NCBI GenBank assembly: GCA_024803745.1
Contig: JANJXV010000043.1
Span: forward strand, 25,001-89,000
Direction of reading: 5' to 3'
Source: Megascapheus bottae
Lineage: Eukaryota > Chordata > Mammalia > Rodentia > Geomyidae
Length of the DNA stretch: 64,000 nucleotides
Positions 11,402 to 22,984 of this stretch are shown here, piece after piece. The translations under genes were made by a program, and so were the position numbers. The first letter of the stretch is position 1. Every line of letters begins with the position of its first letter. The notes below the pieces were generated by a model. It was not told where the DNA came from. It ran no database searches and was given only the letters and a program-made list of their open reading frames with translations.

Positions 11402-14297
11402 AAGCAACTTCAGTCTATCTGGTTTTAGTTCTTGGACGTTTTCATCCAGTGGAATGTTTACTGGATTTGCCATTCAAATTTCTACAGCATTGCTCTTTCT
11501 GCTAAGAACCTTCTTGCTAAGCGGGGAATTATATGCTTCCTCGTTCAACTTCAGTGCTCCAGCTTTTATTTCGTCGTGGTGTCTGAGCAGATACAACGGA
11601 GTCTGTACTTCCACCGAGATTGCTCAATCTCCTAGATTTGTTCTTTTGAACGTGGTCATTTCTTTGACCACAGGCCACTTCAATGTATCTTGTATTACTT
11701 CTTTGAGGATTTCATCCAGAGTAATTGATACTGGATTTTGCCGTTGAGTTTCCTACGGCATGGTTCGATCTGCTAAGATCGTTTTTATCTAAGGGGGGAA
11801 TTTTATTTCCCCCCCTGCACCTTCAGTGTTTCTGCTCTTATTTCAGCGTGGTGCTTCATCAAGTACAACGGAGACTGAACTACCATTGACATTGCTCTAT
11901 CTAGTATGATTTGTTCTGTGTAAACCTGGTCATTTCTTCTACCACAAGTAACTTCAATGTATCTCGAGTCACCTCCTGGAGGTTTTCATAGAGTGTCATG
12001 GATACTGGATGTTGCTATTGCACTCCCTACGGCATTGCTCTTTCTGCTAAGAACCTTCTTGTCTTAGAGTGGGTATTTTACTCTTCCTCTTTCAACTTCA
12101 GTGTACCTGGTTTTTTTTCGGCGTGGTGTCTGAGCATGTACAACGAAAAGTCTACTCCCACAACAACATTGTTCTATCTGCTAGGAGTTGTTCGCTTAAC
12201 GTGGTCGTTCATGCTTTCCACAAGCCACTTAAACGTATCTGGTTTTACTTCTTGGAAGATTTCATCCTTTCTGATGGCTATTGTATTTGGCCGTTGAACC
12301 TCCTACAACAAGCAACTTCAATGTATCTGGGTTTAGTTCTTGGACGTTTTCATCCAGTGTAATGCTTACTGGATTTTGCCGTTCAAATTCCTAGGGCATT
12401 TCTTTCCGATAAGAACCTTCTTGCTAAGCAGGTACTATATGCTTCCTCATTCAACTTCAGTGCACCAGCTTTTGTTTCGTCGTGGTCTCTGATCAGGTAC
12501 AAGGGAGACTGTACTTCCACTGAGATTGCTCTATCTCCTAGAGTTGTTCTAGTGAACGTGGTTATTTCTTCTACCACAAGCAACTTCAATGTATCTTGTG
12601 TTACTTCTTCGATTATTTCATCCAGTGTAATTGATTTTGCAGTTGAGCTTCCTACGGAATTGTTCGATCTGCTAAGATCGTTTTTGTCTAAGTGGGGTAT
12701 TTTATTTTTCCCCCTGCACCTTCAGTGTATCTGCTTTTAGTTCAGCGTGGTGCTTCATGTTGTACAACGGAGACGGAGCTACCATTGACATTGCTCTATC
12801 TAGTATGATTTGTTCTGTGTAAACCTGGACATTTCTTCTACCACAAGTAACTTCAATGTATCTCGTTTCACTTCCTGGAGGTTTTCATAGAGTGTCATGG
12901 ATACTGGATTTTGCCGGTGCAGTCAGTACGGCATTGCTCTTTCTGCTAGGAAACTTCTTGTGTAAGCGGGGTATTTTCTTCTTCTCCTTCAACTTCAGTG
13001 TACCTGGGTTTATTTCTGCGTGGTCTCTGAGCAAGTACAATAGGGACTCTAGAGCCACCGACAGTGCTCTATCTGCTAGGAGTTGTTTGGTTAACGTGGT
13101 CATTTATTGTCCCCTAAGCAGCTTCAATGTGTCTTTTACTTCTTGGAAGATTTCATCCTGTGTAATGGATGCTGTATTTTGCCGTTGATCCTCCTATGGC
13201 ATTGCTCTTTCTGCTGAGGACCTTCTTGTCTAATCGGGTTATTTTGTACTTCCTTGTTCAACTTCAGTGTATCTGGTTTTTTTTTCGGCGTGGTGTCTGA
13301 GCACGTAAAACGAACAGTCTACTCCCAAAACAGCATTGTTCTGTGCTAGGAGTTGTTCGGTTAACGTGGTCGTTTATGCTTCCACAAGCAACTTAAGCGT
13401 ATCTGGTTTTACTTCTTGGAAGATTTCATGCTTTCTAATGGCCGTTGAACCTCCTACAACAGTCAACTTCAATGTATCTGGTTTTAGTTCCTGGACGTTT
13501 TCATCCAGTGTAATGCTTACTGGATTTTGCCATTCAAATTTCTACAGCATTGCTCTTTCTGCTAAGAACCTTCTTGCTAAGCGGGGTATTGTATGCTTCC
13601 TCGTTCAACTTCAGTGGGCCAGCCTTTATTTCATCGTGGTCTCTGAGCAGCTTCAAGGGAGAATGTACTGTCACCGAGATTGCTCTGTCTCCTAGAGTTG
13701 TTCTTGTGAATGTGGTCGATTCTTTGACTACAAGCAACTTCAATGTATCTTGTTTTACTTCTTTGAGGATTTCATCCAGTGTAATTGATACTGGATTTTG
13801 CTGTTGAACTCCTATGGCATTGTTCGATCTGCTATGATCATTTTTGTCTAAGCGGGCTTTTTTATTTTTCCCTCTGCACCTTCAGTGTATCTGCTTTTAT
13901 TTCAGCGTGGTGCTTCATCTTGTACAACGGAGACGGAGCTACCATTGACATTGCTCTTCTTTGTAAACCTGCTCATTTCTTCTACCATAAGTAACTTCAA
14001 TGTATCTCGTTTCACTTCTTGGAGGTTTTCATCCAGTGTAATGGATAGGAGATTTTTGCCTTTCAAGTTCCTACTGCATTGTTCTTTCTGCTGAGGACCC
14101 TCTTGTCTAAGCGGGGTATTTTATTCCTCATTCAAATTCAGCGTACCTGCTTTTATTTCGTTGTGGTGTCTGAGCAGGTACAACGGAGACTGTACTTCCA
14201 CCGATATGGCTCTATCTGCTAAGAGTTGTTCGGTTAACGTGGTCGTTTATTGTCCCCTAAGCAGCTTCAAGGTGTCTGCTTTTACTTCTTAGAGGAT
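11402..14297. repeat. Satellite: A-B-C'-E, A-B-C-(D/C')-E, A-B-C variant, D edge
   Basis: A 11402-11671, B 11672-11945, C' 11946-12221, E 12222-12309. Then A 12310-12577, B 12578-12844, C 12845-13115, a D head with C' tail 13116-13385, and a shortened E 13386-13460. Then A 13461-13731, B 13732-13988, a C-like mosaic 13989-14258, and the first ~40 bases of D to about 14297, where the array ends in non-repeat sequence. Mosaics become more frequent toward this edge. Confidence 0.82.
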
Positions 14298-14974
14298 TTT
14301 CCTCTTGCCAAGGAAATCCAAAAGGGAATTTGATATTCGGTTCCATATGCACAGATTTTAAGATGAGGAACATTTTTTTGCACTGCAAGATTTATGAAGA
14401 TGAGTGTTGCAAGTGTAGACAGAAGAGTCATAGTGAAGGAGAAAGGGGGAAATCGGTAGTTCTAGAGTATTTTCTGTAGAGACCTCTGCAAGCTCAGATG
14501 GGCACAGCCAGAAGGCACATGCCACACTGTTGCTAGCGTTTGCCAAAAGCAGTTCCGCAGGAGATCTCACACCCTGGTTACATCTCCATGTGCTAACTGT
14601 GGAAGGTCACTTGACAAATACCTGGTGCTTCAGCTTCCTTAGCTCTTATTCACTGTGAAATTTCACCCACTCTCCAAAGGATAGCAAGGGACTGACTTCG
14701 TAAGTGTTCATTAGAAATGGTGGGCGGGCCCACACAGAAAAAATGGCACCCTCTATTCCTTTATTCATTTCTTTTCACTGCCTCAGGATGGTTATTGCCC
14801 TAAAGAAAATTTACTTCCTTTATGAATAAATCCACAAGAATTTCTCTCTTCTATTATCTGAACAATCATTGATCTCTCTTGAAAAAAATTGAAAACCCTC
14901 ACTTTCTCCCTGTGTTGTTTCAGGTTTTGGTTTGTTTATTCTATATTGTGTTTTGTTTTGCTTTTCAAAATTTT
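14298..14974. other. Non-repetitive sequence at satellite edge, no gene seen
   Basis: Ordinary AT-leaning sequence begins where satellite monomer D fades out. I see no exon, RNA gene or recognisable repeat. A 70-codon minus-strand frame at 14358-14570 has no family likeness. Confidence 0.5.
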
Positions 14975-15168
14975 TCCAGTACTGATGCTTAAACTCAGGG
15001 CCTGGTTCTAACCATTTTTCTCAAGGCTGGTACTCTACCACTTGAGCCACTCTTCCACTTCTAGCTTTTTGCTAGCGAATTGTTAATCAGAACTTCATGG
15101 GTGGCTTTGAATCACAGTCCTCAGTTCCCAGATGCCTGAGCAGTTCCAAATGCGAGCCGCAGACTGCT
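14975..15168 (-). mobile_element. Dimeric tRNA/ID-type SINE, decayed
   Basis: Reads on the minus strand as the common SINE of this window: a B1-like left part and an ID-like right part. Recognisable pieces on the plus strand are GGGCCTGGTTC, CTACCACTTGAGCCAC and CCTGAGCAGTTCC. The order and orientation match the better preserved copies at 16545-16780 and 51961-52250. Confidence 0.7.
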
Positions 15169-15179
15169 AGGTCTTAATT

Positions 15180-15300
15180 TAGCCACTCTACAAATAGACA
15201 AATTGAGGTTCAAGAAGGTAAGCGACTGACCCAAGGTCATATGGCTACGAAGGGAAGAACTGGGAATGAAAGCCACTTCAGGGTGCAGCACTCAGCTGCA
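15180..15300 (+). mobile_element. MIR SINE remnant
   Basis: The segment with AAATTGAGGTTCAAGAAGG and CTGACCCAAGGTCATATGGC matches the conserved core and 3' part of mammalian MIR elements in order. It is old and unrelated to the younger SINEs here. Confidence 0.7.
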
Positions 15301-16304
15301 GACGTTAGGTGTGGGCAGTGCTGGGAAATGCCACTGGGAATGTTTGAAACCCTAAGCCATCTCTCATAGTCACTGGTTATCTATTCAGAGGCTCCTATGT
15401 TCCAAGCATCACAGGGCTCATGAAGATAAATCACCCTTGAACAGACCACAGTCCAGCAGAATAATGATGAGTCAGATCAAACTGAATTTTAAATTGTGTT
15501 ACATGAATCTGTACATGATAAACCCATTAAGAGCTCACCATACACAAAGCATCACGTATTATTCATTACACCAATGCACGCCAATTGACACCTGCCTCAG
15601 TAGTGTGTCATCACCATTTTTACCTTTCTGAATGAAGAAGTCATTATCCTAAAAATATCCTAAGGTCTTAAAATATCTGATACTATGTTTGAAGTGTAAT
15701 TGGAAGGTATCAGAACAATCATTATCCTGTTGGAGAACTATTGTAGGGCTTAATTGTGACTTCTCCACCCACTCCTTTCCTCCATGCTCATTTACCAGAC
15801 AGAGGATGATGGGAGAAGGTTGAAGCAGAACCCTGCTGCACTGTGGTAGCTGGAGATTGTTTGGAAGGACTTGGTGAAAAGATTAGAGGAGGCATTTCTA
15901 TTGGTTTATCAGGTCAATGCTGAGTTAGCAGTTGTGTGGTTTCTGCTTGCCTTCTCCTATCTTTCCTTCCAATTTTTGGACTGTAGAAAGCCGGTCTGGG
16001 TTTTGTAGTCAGACAAATATGATCTGCCTGTAGTTTTAGTTAAGACAGGTGTCTGATGCTTGTGAACTCTTTCAGCTATGCTCAGTTCTTTGAGTCCTTT
16101 CTCAAGCTTGGAAGAATGTAATGGGTGTGGTCAAAGGAATATTGAGCTCTCTTGGAGATTTTTAGGTTTGTAACATTATGTACAAGTATGAGATTAGAGT
16201 TTGCAGGCTCTAAATAGATCAGGAAGCTGATGCTGCTTAGTATTTTAGATTTTTTATGGTTTATTTTTTATTAAAGAATTTATTAACATTGATTTTTACA
16301 TCAT
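15301..16304. other. Intergenic or intronic sequence, no feature recognised
   Basis: AT-rich, non-repetitive as far as I can judge. Frames are short and without family likeness. Confidence 0.45.
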
Positions 16305-16482
16305 ATTTTTTCATATATTTTTATTGTAATTAATAGAAGGGTTTCATGATATTTGCCAGATAGATGGTGCATTAATTCCCATACATGGATACCCTTTCAC
16401 ATGTCTTGGTCCCCATTTCCCTCCCCCCACCCCCACCCCTCATCTTGTTTTCCCCCATTCCCTATCCAATTTCAAATTCACT
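16305..16482 (-). mobile_element. L1 3'-end fragment
   Basis: Matches on the minus strand the 3' UTR shared by the other L1 copies: poly-T side at left, ATTGTAATTAATAGAAGGG, GGTGCATTAATTCCC, CCCTTTCACATGTCTTGG and a C-rich tract with CCCCACCCCCACCCC. Only the last ~180 bases of the element are present. Confidence 0.85.
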
Positions 16483-16544
16483 CAACATGATTCGCTCTAG
16501 ATTTATCCACTTTCCTGCGAATGCCATTGTTTTTAGATTGTTTT

Positions 16545-16780
16545 TAATGCTGGTCATGGGGCTTGAACTCAAGGCGTGGGCACTGACTTAGCTTTTTCTT
16601 GTTTAAGGCTAATGTTCTACCGCTTTAAGCCACAGCACCATTTGCAGTTTTCTGGTGATTAATTGGAGATAAGAGTCTCAGGAATATTGTCCTGCCCAAG
16701 CTCATGTCAACTTAAATCCTTAGATCTTAGCCTCCTGAGTAGCTCGGATTACAGGCGCGAGCCACTGGCTTTGGCTGGAC
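16545..16780 (-). mobile_element. Dimeric B1/ID-type SINE
   Basis: A nearly complete copy. On the minus strand it starts with a B1/7SL-like head (plus strand: CCTCCTGAGTAGCTCGGATT then CAGGCGCGAGCCACTGGC) and ends with an ID-like part (plus strand: TGGGGCTTGAACTCAAGG). Confidence 0.85.
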
Positions 16781-19134
16781 AGGAGATTTTGCTTGAGCAA
16801 TCAATCCCCTCAGTGTAGAGCTGGAGTCCTGAATACAGCGTTTGAGAACTAGCATTCCTGGGTTATCTCTTAGAGCTGCATGAAGTTAGGCAAGCTTTTT
16901 GCTTACATTTACCATGCTTGCAATAAGAACTGAAATTTTAACAATCCAAGAGGATCATTAGAATAATCAAATGAGTTCAAAATATATGGAAATTGATAAA
17001 ATTACAAAGTAAGTACCAATAATTTTGTAGGTGCAATTGTATGGCTACATGAGCAAAATAGTTCTCTCAGAAGTTCTGCAACATCTTGGTGTAATTAAGG
17101 AAAACTTAGGTTCAAAAATGTTTCGTTTTAAATTACATAAGGAATTATAAAGAAGTGTGTAGGAATAGCTGTTTAACATATATAAGATCTATTTATCCTC
17201 TAGGTGGAGTGAAATATTTTGATGACAATATAAGATAGATACACAAAGACATATATTCAAGTTGATATAGATGATTATCTTTAATCTAAAGAAACACATG
17301 TGTACATGACAAACTACTTTAAAATTCTTCACAGGTAAAAGAAAGTTCTAAACTTAAAAAAACAATTGGACATTTAAATGCAGTTCATAGATTTTTATAA
17401 CCCAAAAGGTCAGACTTCTGGTATCTTGTTGTTCCTGCAAGAACCAGATCAGGAAGCAGATGCCTAGACTCCTCGCTTCTCTGGAGTCTGAGGCAGGAGG
17501 AGCAGGGGACAGCATGAGATCTACTTAAGAACCAAACTAAAAAGAGCAAAAGGGCTGGGAGTGTGGATCTAGTGGTGAGACTAAGCTCAGTAAAAAGAAA
17601 TGAAGCTAATTAAAATCCAAACAAAATGGTAACACACGCTGACACCAAAACTAGGTCCTTCACTGGATTGACTACAATTAACTGTGATTAACACGACTAT
17701 TTACTTGTAAAAAATTTGTTTAAAACAAATCTTTGGGTTAGTTGCAGGACAACTTGACGATGAAGACTCTGGATCATCCACCCTGGACTTGTTCACCTGT
17801 CTTTAAGCAAGGAAGATAGCCTTTATGGGCTTGGATTGTTATAACTGAAATGATGAGATGAGATAGTAATATAATCCCATAGAACACTATAAACATGAAG
17901 GTGAGATTATAAGAAAGGAGATTGACGCAAACCGGCTCCACATACAAGCTTACTTTAAAAACTGGTTATATTCATTGTTACAAAACTATTCACATGAAAA
18001 GTCTAATCCATTGGCATTTAAAATATCCTGCAACCACCAGTTGTTACATAATACATTTAGGAAAGACTACTTAGTTATGCTTTTTCTCTTCTGCTCTTCT
18101 TGTGGTTGTTACATAAAGATCAGTCAATTAAAAATAATAGCCCGCCTCAGCTCCAGGCCCATTGTGAGCTTGCATTTCCCTGTGTACATTTCCCATGAGA
18201 ACCACTCCACAGGCCTTTAGAATGGGAGAACAGCCAGAAGCCCACCAGCCCACAACAACCCACTTCCTGTAGGCCTAGTGTTGTGTCATGTGTTGTATAT
18301 GTGATTTTAGTTTTGGCTTTCTCTATAGTATCTTAGAAACGCGTTTGTTTTCTAACATTAAAGAAAACTCACAGATCAGAGCTGTTTTACTCATATATAG
18401 ACTAGCAGACACGAGCATGACTAGTCACACTTCAGTGATGGTATGCTCTACCTCCCTGCCCAGTTCTGCTCAAAACTCTTTTCCTTCTCAGCTAAATTAA
18501 GAAAGAAAAGTGGGCTACTATGGTAATATATATGTGATTTAAACGAATTTCATTAATTCTCAGAATAGTTTACTGAATTTATACACTCCTGTACTTCTTA
18601 GCAATGTTCATAAATATTTCCACTCTCTTTTCTTGACAGTGATAGATGGCTCACTCATCCCTGCCTGCCAGTGGCTGTTAACATAGCTAGCCCTAACTGA
18701 CCCAACCCAGTGGTATTATGAATATGGTATTCAGAATGTATGATTATTGGCCATTGTGGTGAATATTATCTTCATTTTAAATGAGATTATGTTGCATTTA
18801 TATTTTTGCAAGTACTTGATAATCCATCATTAATTTATTTCAACCCAACAGCTATGATCGGTCTACAGTATTTGAACTTGTTACATTTAATTTGAAAATT
18901 AACATTTTAGTTTTTTTATCATAAAAGTAACAAGGACGGATCTGAACTCACTGTCAGCGATGAGATCTGGAATGACATGAGCGCCTAACTGATTTCACCT
19001 TGTGTGTCATGAATATCAATACCACCCCCTACAGAACCATTACCATGTTTGATATGCTCCAGCCCCTTCTGAGTTGCTCTGTAACAATGGGATATGTTTT
19101 CTACCTCAGATCTTTTCCAAAAAAATGGCTTAAA

Positions 19135-19136
<2 letters not shown>
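16781..19136. other. Non-coding sequence, no gene seen
   Basis: AT-rich sequence. A possible badly decayed SINE lies at about 17400-17600 (GAGGCAGGAGGAGCAGG, GGGCTGGGAGTGTGG). No exon-like frame with splice signals was recognised. Confidence 0.45.

Positions 19137-19179
<43 letters not shown>
19137..19179. repeat. (TA)n microsatellite
   Basis: About 21 uninterrupted TA units. Confidence 0.97.
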
Positions 19180-19182
<3 letters not shown>

Positions 19183-19309
19183 CATAAGGAGACTAAGGGC
19201 TTTATTCTTTATTTAAATCCTTGCATTCAATTCAAATGACTGAAGTCTACACTCATATCAGTCATTAAAGTGGTTTATAGAGACAACTGATTCTACTTTG
19301 AGCTGTGCA

Positions 19310-19312
<3 letters not shown>

Positions 19313-19358
<46 letters not shown>
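19313..19358. repeat. (GT)n microsatellite
   Basis: About 22 uninterrupted GT units, 135 bases after the TA run. Confidence 0.97.
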
Positions 19359-19361
<3 letters not shown>

Positions 19362-20082
19362 ACTGGTAGTGTAGATACCAATGTGTATATACTAGAATAC
19401 AGACTCTTGTGAAACAGAAGGAAACAATCACAGAAATGACAAACATACTACATAAATGCAGCCATTATCATAGTCTCAGATCTCCTGAATTAGCCAAAAA
19501 GGGAGAACCCCCCTTTTGGTATGCAAACATTCAGTTTCCCTGATGACCTTGCTGGCTTGGGGAATCACAGAGTGTGGCTGAGGCTAAGCCAAGTGTCTCC
19601 ATTCATTAGCTCCTCCACATTCTCTTCTTTGGCTGAGATTCAGGGAGTGTATCGATTTCATCTCAGAACCTCATGGGGTTCATTCAACCCACACTCAGCA
19701 GGTGTCCTTCGTTAACTCCTGGATACAGAGACACTGGCAGGCCCTCCCCAGAGGACAGTGGACCAAGTGTGGTAAAACTGCTGGCATGTTTTCTGTTGTT
19801 GGGATTTGTTTTACATAATCACATGCCACAGCTCCTCAAGGAAGGAAGCTAGACACTGCCCTGTTCTGTCTGCAAACACCTCAGAGGTGTGAGCTCTAAC
19901 TGTGTTCTTTGGTGCCAAGCTCCCTCCTCTCTTCTCTTTAGCCACATCACACACAGGTCATATCCTCTAGAGACAGGAAGGAGCAGGGCTTCGGGTATCA
20001 CTTATGATATTGCAACTGCATCTCAACATCATAGTTCAGTACTCTGGTTTTCATGCTTTGTTGTTTGTGGGTTTTTGTTTCT
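19359..20082. other. Non-coding sequence, no gene seen
   Basis: Unremarkable composition. A 64-codon plus-strand frame at 19521-19715 has no recognisable family or splice context. Confidence 0.45.
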
Positions 20083-20308
20083 TTGCTTTTTTTGATGTGC
20101 GTGCCAGTCCCAGGGCTTGAACTCTGGACCTACATGCTGTTCCCAAGACTCCTTTTGCCCAAGGCTAGTGCTTCACTTCTAGTTTTTTCCATGATTAATT
20201 GGAGATAAGTCGAACTTTCCTGCTAAGGAGGGCTTCTTACCACAATGCTCAGATCTCAGCCTTCTGAGATGCTAGAATTACAGGAATGAGGCACTGGTAC
20301 CCAGATAC
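20083..20308 (-). mobile_element. Dimeric tRNA/ID-type SINE
   Basis: Poly-T side at left, then CCCAGGGCTTGAACTCTGG, AAGGCTAGTGCTTCACTTC, ATTAATTGGAGATAAG and CTCAGATCTCAGCC in the order seen in other minus-strand copies. Confidence 0.82.
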
Positions 20309-20421
20309 TTTTTTTTGAGATAGGTTTTTCCTGTGTAGCTCAGATGTCCTTGAACTAACACTCTTCCTTCCTTATCCTTTAAACTGCTGAAATTACAAGA
20401 ATGTTCCTTCTGCTTGGCTAA
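20309..20421 (-). mobile_element. B1 SINE, decayed
   Basis: On the plus strand the segment reads TTTTTTGAGATAGG, CTGTGTAGCTCAGATG, CTTGAACTAACACTC, then TGCTGAAATTACAAG. This is the order of a minus-strand 7SL-derived B1 element and is direct evidence for a rodent genome. It abuts the previous SINE. Confidence 0.75.
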
Positions 20422-22294
20422 TCTAATTAAATGGTCTTCATTCTTTAGTTATTGGCAGACCAGATGAGCTTCCATATTCTTTGTTATGACAAATAGTATA
20501 CATTTTGTAGGTTGTTTTATTTTCCATTTAATCCACATTTTATGCCATTTGGTATGGTACTTTAAGATGATAACAGCTTAAAAAGTTAGCACTAGAAATA
20601 ATGGGTTAGCTAACTTAAAACATCAATTTTCTATTGTATCATAACTATACAAACTAGGATCCAAAAATTATTCCAGTGATTAATTACCCCTCTTACAAAT
20701 GAATCCTATATGTTGTTAAGGAATTGTTGACACAATGGATGCTTAAAGACAAAAAAAATGACTCTTGGACATGGTAAATTAAACAGGCCTCTAAACATTC
20801 ACACAGTGAGACCAAAGGAGGATATATGATCATATAAACGAAATGAATTTGAAGCAATGGAAACAAGGTTTTTCTTATTTTGCTTTTTATTTTGTTTTCT
20901 CCTTGACACTGTTTTGGATATCTGCATCATTTGTCTTTCATGTAAGAAAGCTTATTTGATTTGAGGAAGGTTGGGGGAGCACAGAAATGGTGAGACCAAG
21001 GGTGAACAAATGTAGCAGTGATACTCACCAGACTATACTGAACATGAGCTATCAAGCTTGTGGGGGAGGAGGATAGGAGGGAGAAAACTTGGGGAAAATG
21101 AGGGAAGAAGTGATGCTGTTCAAAAAGAAATGTAACTTAATATAACTGCAACATCCACTCTGAACTCTCAACTGTACAAGGAAATTTTAAAAAACAGAAA
21201 TTAGGAGCTCAGAGCTATATATTTTGAACATAACATGCACAACTGATAGAAACTATGTGGAAAGAGTCATTTCCCCTCCCTCCTTAATGAAAGCTACAGA
21301 GGGAAAGTAAGGAGATTTCAGTTTGCTCAGAATTTAAATGCAAGACATCAGGCAGGCTAAAATACATTAATGCCAAAGTCAAATCCTCCTTGAGAAAACT
21401 CTCCTGAGCTGTTGTCTCAATAGTGAGAGCGCAGTAGCGCCTCAGTAAATAATGGAACAGTTTAAACCAAGGATTATTCTACTTTCCATTTGACATCTTT
21501 GCAAGTCATAAAAGCCATTATTCCACACCAATGACTGGTTGATGCTGAAGTTAATTCAGGAATTTCAGTATGAAAAAGAAGAAAACTATTAAATATGAAG
21601 TATGGCCCATAGTTGAGTCTTGGAACTTAAAGCATATTTATTTAAATGGCTGCTAATAGAAAAAAGCATTGAAGGGTGAGTTTTGAGGCACCGCTTCAGG
21701 GACAGGGTCTACAGTGTGGATGGTAACCCTGGCAGATCTCTATATGTCTCAGGGCTCTACTTGCTCATGTGTAAAATGCAGGACACTTCCACTCATTTAA
21801 GTTTTCTTCCAGCTCTGACACTGTGGGATCATATTCACACTTGAACTCAGCAATAGAAGCACTGAATCTATCTTCTAGTGCCAGAACCAATTTTACTTTA
21901 GTGAGCTGAGCTTTATGCCAGTGTTCTTGGACACAGAACACCATCTGTGAAAAAAGTTAAGTGCCAACTCTCAAGAAATAGACAGAGGGCCTTTGATAAT
22001 CCCAGTGGGAATCCTTTAGCCACAGAAGGCAGTGGAGTGGCCACACAATAAAAACCATGTATCATATGATTCTTTTCTCTTTTTGCATTGTTTTATTTCT
22101 TCATATTTTTAAATTAAAATTTTGACTTCTACTGGAGAAATTTGACATACTTTTCTACTAAGCTGACTTAAATGACAAGTAATCATTGAAATCATTTTTT
22201 CACATTCTTGTAGAGTTTCCTCTAGACCAATTTCAATTTCAATTTGTTGTATTTCATTATTTAATTTAATTTTAGTTTACTGCAAAGGTAATAT
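20422..22294. other. Non-coding sequence with a probable MIR remnant
   Basis: No gene recognised. The stretch at about 21750-21835 (CTCATGTGTAAAATGCAGG and TTCTTCCAGCTCTGAC) resembles a MIR-family element. The rest is AT-rich. Confidence 0.45.
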
Positions 22295-22309
22295 ACAAAG
22301 GGAGTGCAG

Positions 22310-22684
22310 GACCTGAGACTTTTTTTGCCAGTCCTGGGCCTTGAGCTCAGGGTCTGAGCACTGTCCTTGGACTTTCTCAAGGCTAGAACTCTACCACTTG
22401 AGCCACAGCACCACTTCTGGCTTTTTTCTATGCATGTAGTACTGAGGAATTGAACCCAGGTCTTCATGCATGCTAAACAAGCACTCTACCACTAGGCCAA
22501 ACTCCAAGCCCAATTTGAAATTGCATAGGGAAGGGAGGAAAACAAGATGAGGGGTGGGGGTTGGGGGAGGGAAATGGGGACCAAGACATGTGAAAGGGTA
22601 TCATTGTATGGGAATTAATGCACCATCTATCTAGCAAATATCATGTAACCCTTCTATTAATTACAATAAAAATACATGAAAAAA
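22310..22684 (+). mobile_element. SINE-L1 composite insertion with one 15-bp target duplication
   Basis: Two identical 15-base copies, ACAAAGGGAGTGCAG, lie at 22295-22309 and 22685-22699. Between them are a minus-strand ID-type SINE (22318-22512, poly-T at its left) and a plus-strand L1 3' end (22513-22684) ending in an A-rich tail. The outer duplication pairs with the L1 tail. I see no separate duplication around the SINE. Either the SINE later landed exactly at the L1 edge and lost its own duplication, or both were joined during one insertion. Confidence 0.8.
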
Positions 22685-22984
22685 ACAAAGGGAGTGCAGT
22701 TACATAAGAAAGGTAATGTGTACATTTCCTGTTAAATAGTGCTCCTCCCTCCCTCATCTTCTCCTCCTTCCTCTCAGTCCCCACAAGTGAACATCACTCT
22801 TACATTGCTTCATCCGCTGTCCTTTGTCTCACCATTTTGTGATTCTCCTTCCCTTCCCCTTATCACATAAATTTGTGTAAAAACACAGGGTCCCCAAATC
22901 AAAAACAGTGAACACAGGTGAGAACCTAACAAATAAACTAAACATGAAAGAAAAAAATAACTTCACAAAGTACCTTAAAACAAA

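Larger units (their letters stand above)
1259..14297. repeat. ~270-bp satellite array with higher-order structure
   Basis: Monomers of 264-276 bases each begin near AAGCAACTTCAATGTATCT. Five full or short classes can be told apart: A (~270), B (264-274), C (~272), D (~274), C' (~274) and E (a short 88-base unit). The dominant orders are A-B-C-D and A-B-C'-E. Each full monomer has two related halves of about 135 bases, one containing CTTCAATGTATCT and the other CTTCAGTGTACCT, each followed by a GCTCT(T/A)TCTGCTAAGA core. The left edge joins the telomere-like block in mid-monomer C. The right edge fades out in a D monomer near 14297. The array is interrupted by an L1 fragment at 1786-3524. Confidence 0.93.

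Noticed and set aside
3736..13994. About forty short frames, 60-149 codons, across the satellite
   Set aside because: They recur with the monomer and are interrupted at random; only the minus-strand A/C frame shows a pattern worth testing.
1259..14297. CRISPR array
   Set aside because: The repeats are tandem 270-base satellite units without unique spacers, in a vertebrate genome.
14358..14570. 70-codon minus-strand frame next to the satellite
   Set aside because: No motif, no start or splice context, and length within chance expectation.
22261..22467. 68-codon minus-strand frame
   Set aside because: It lies mostly within the ID-type SINE.
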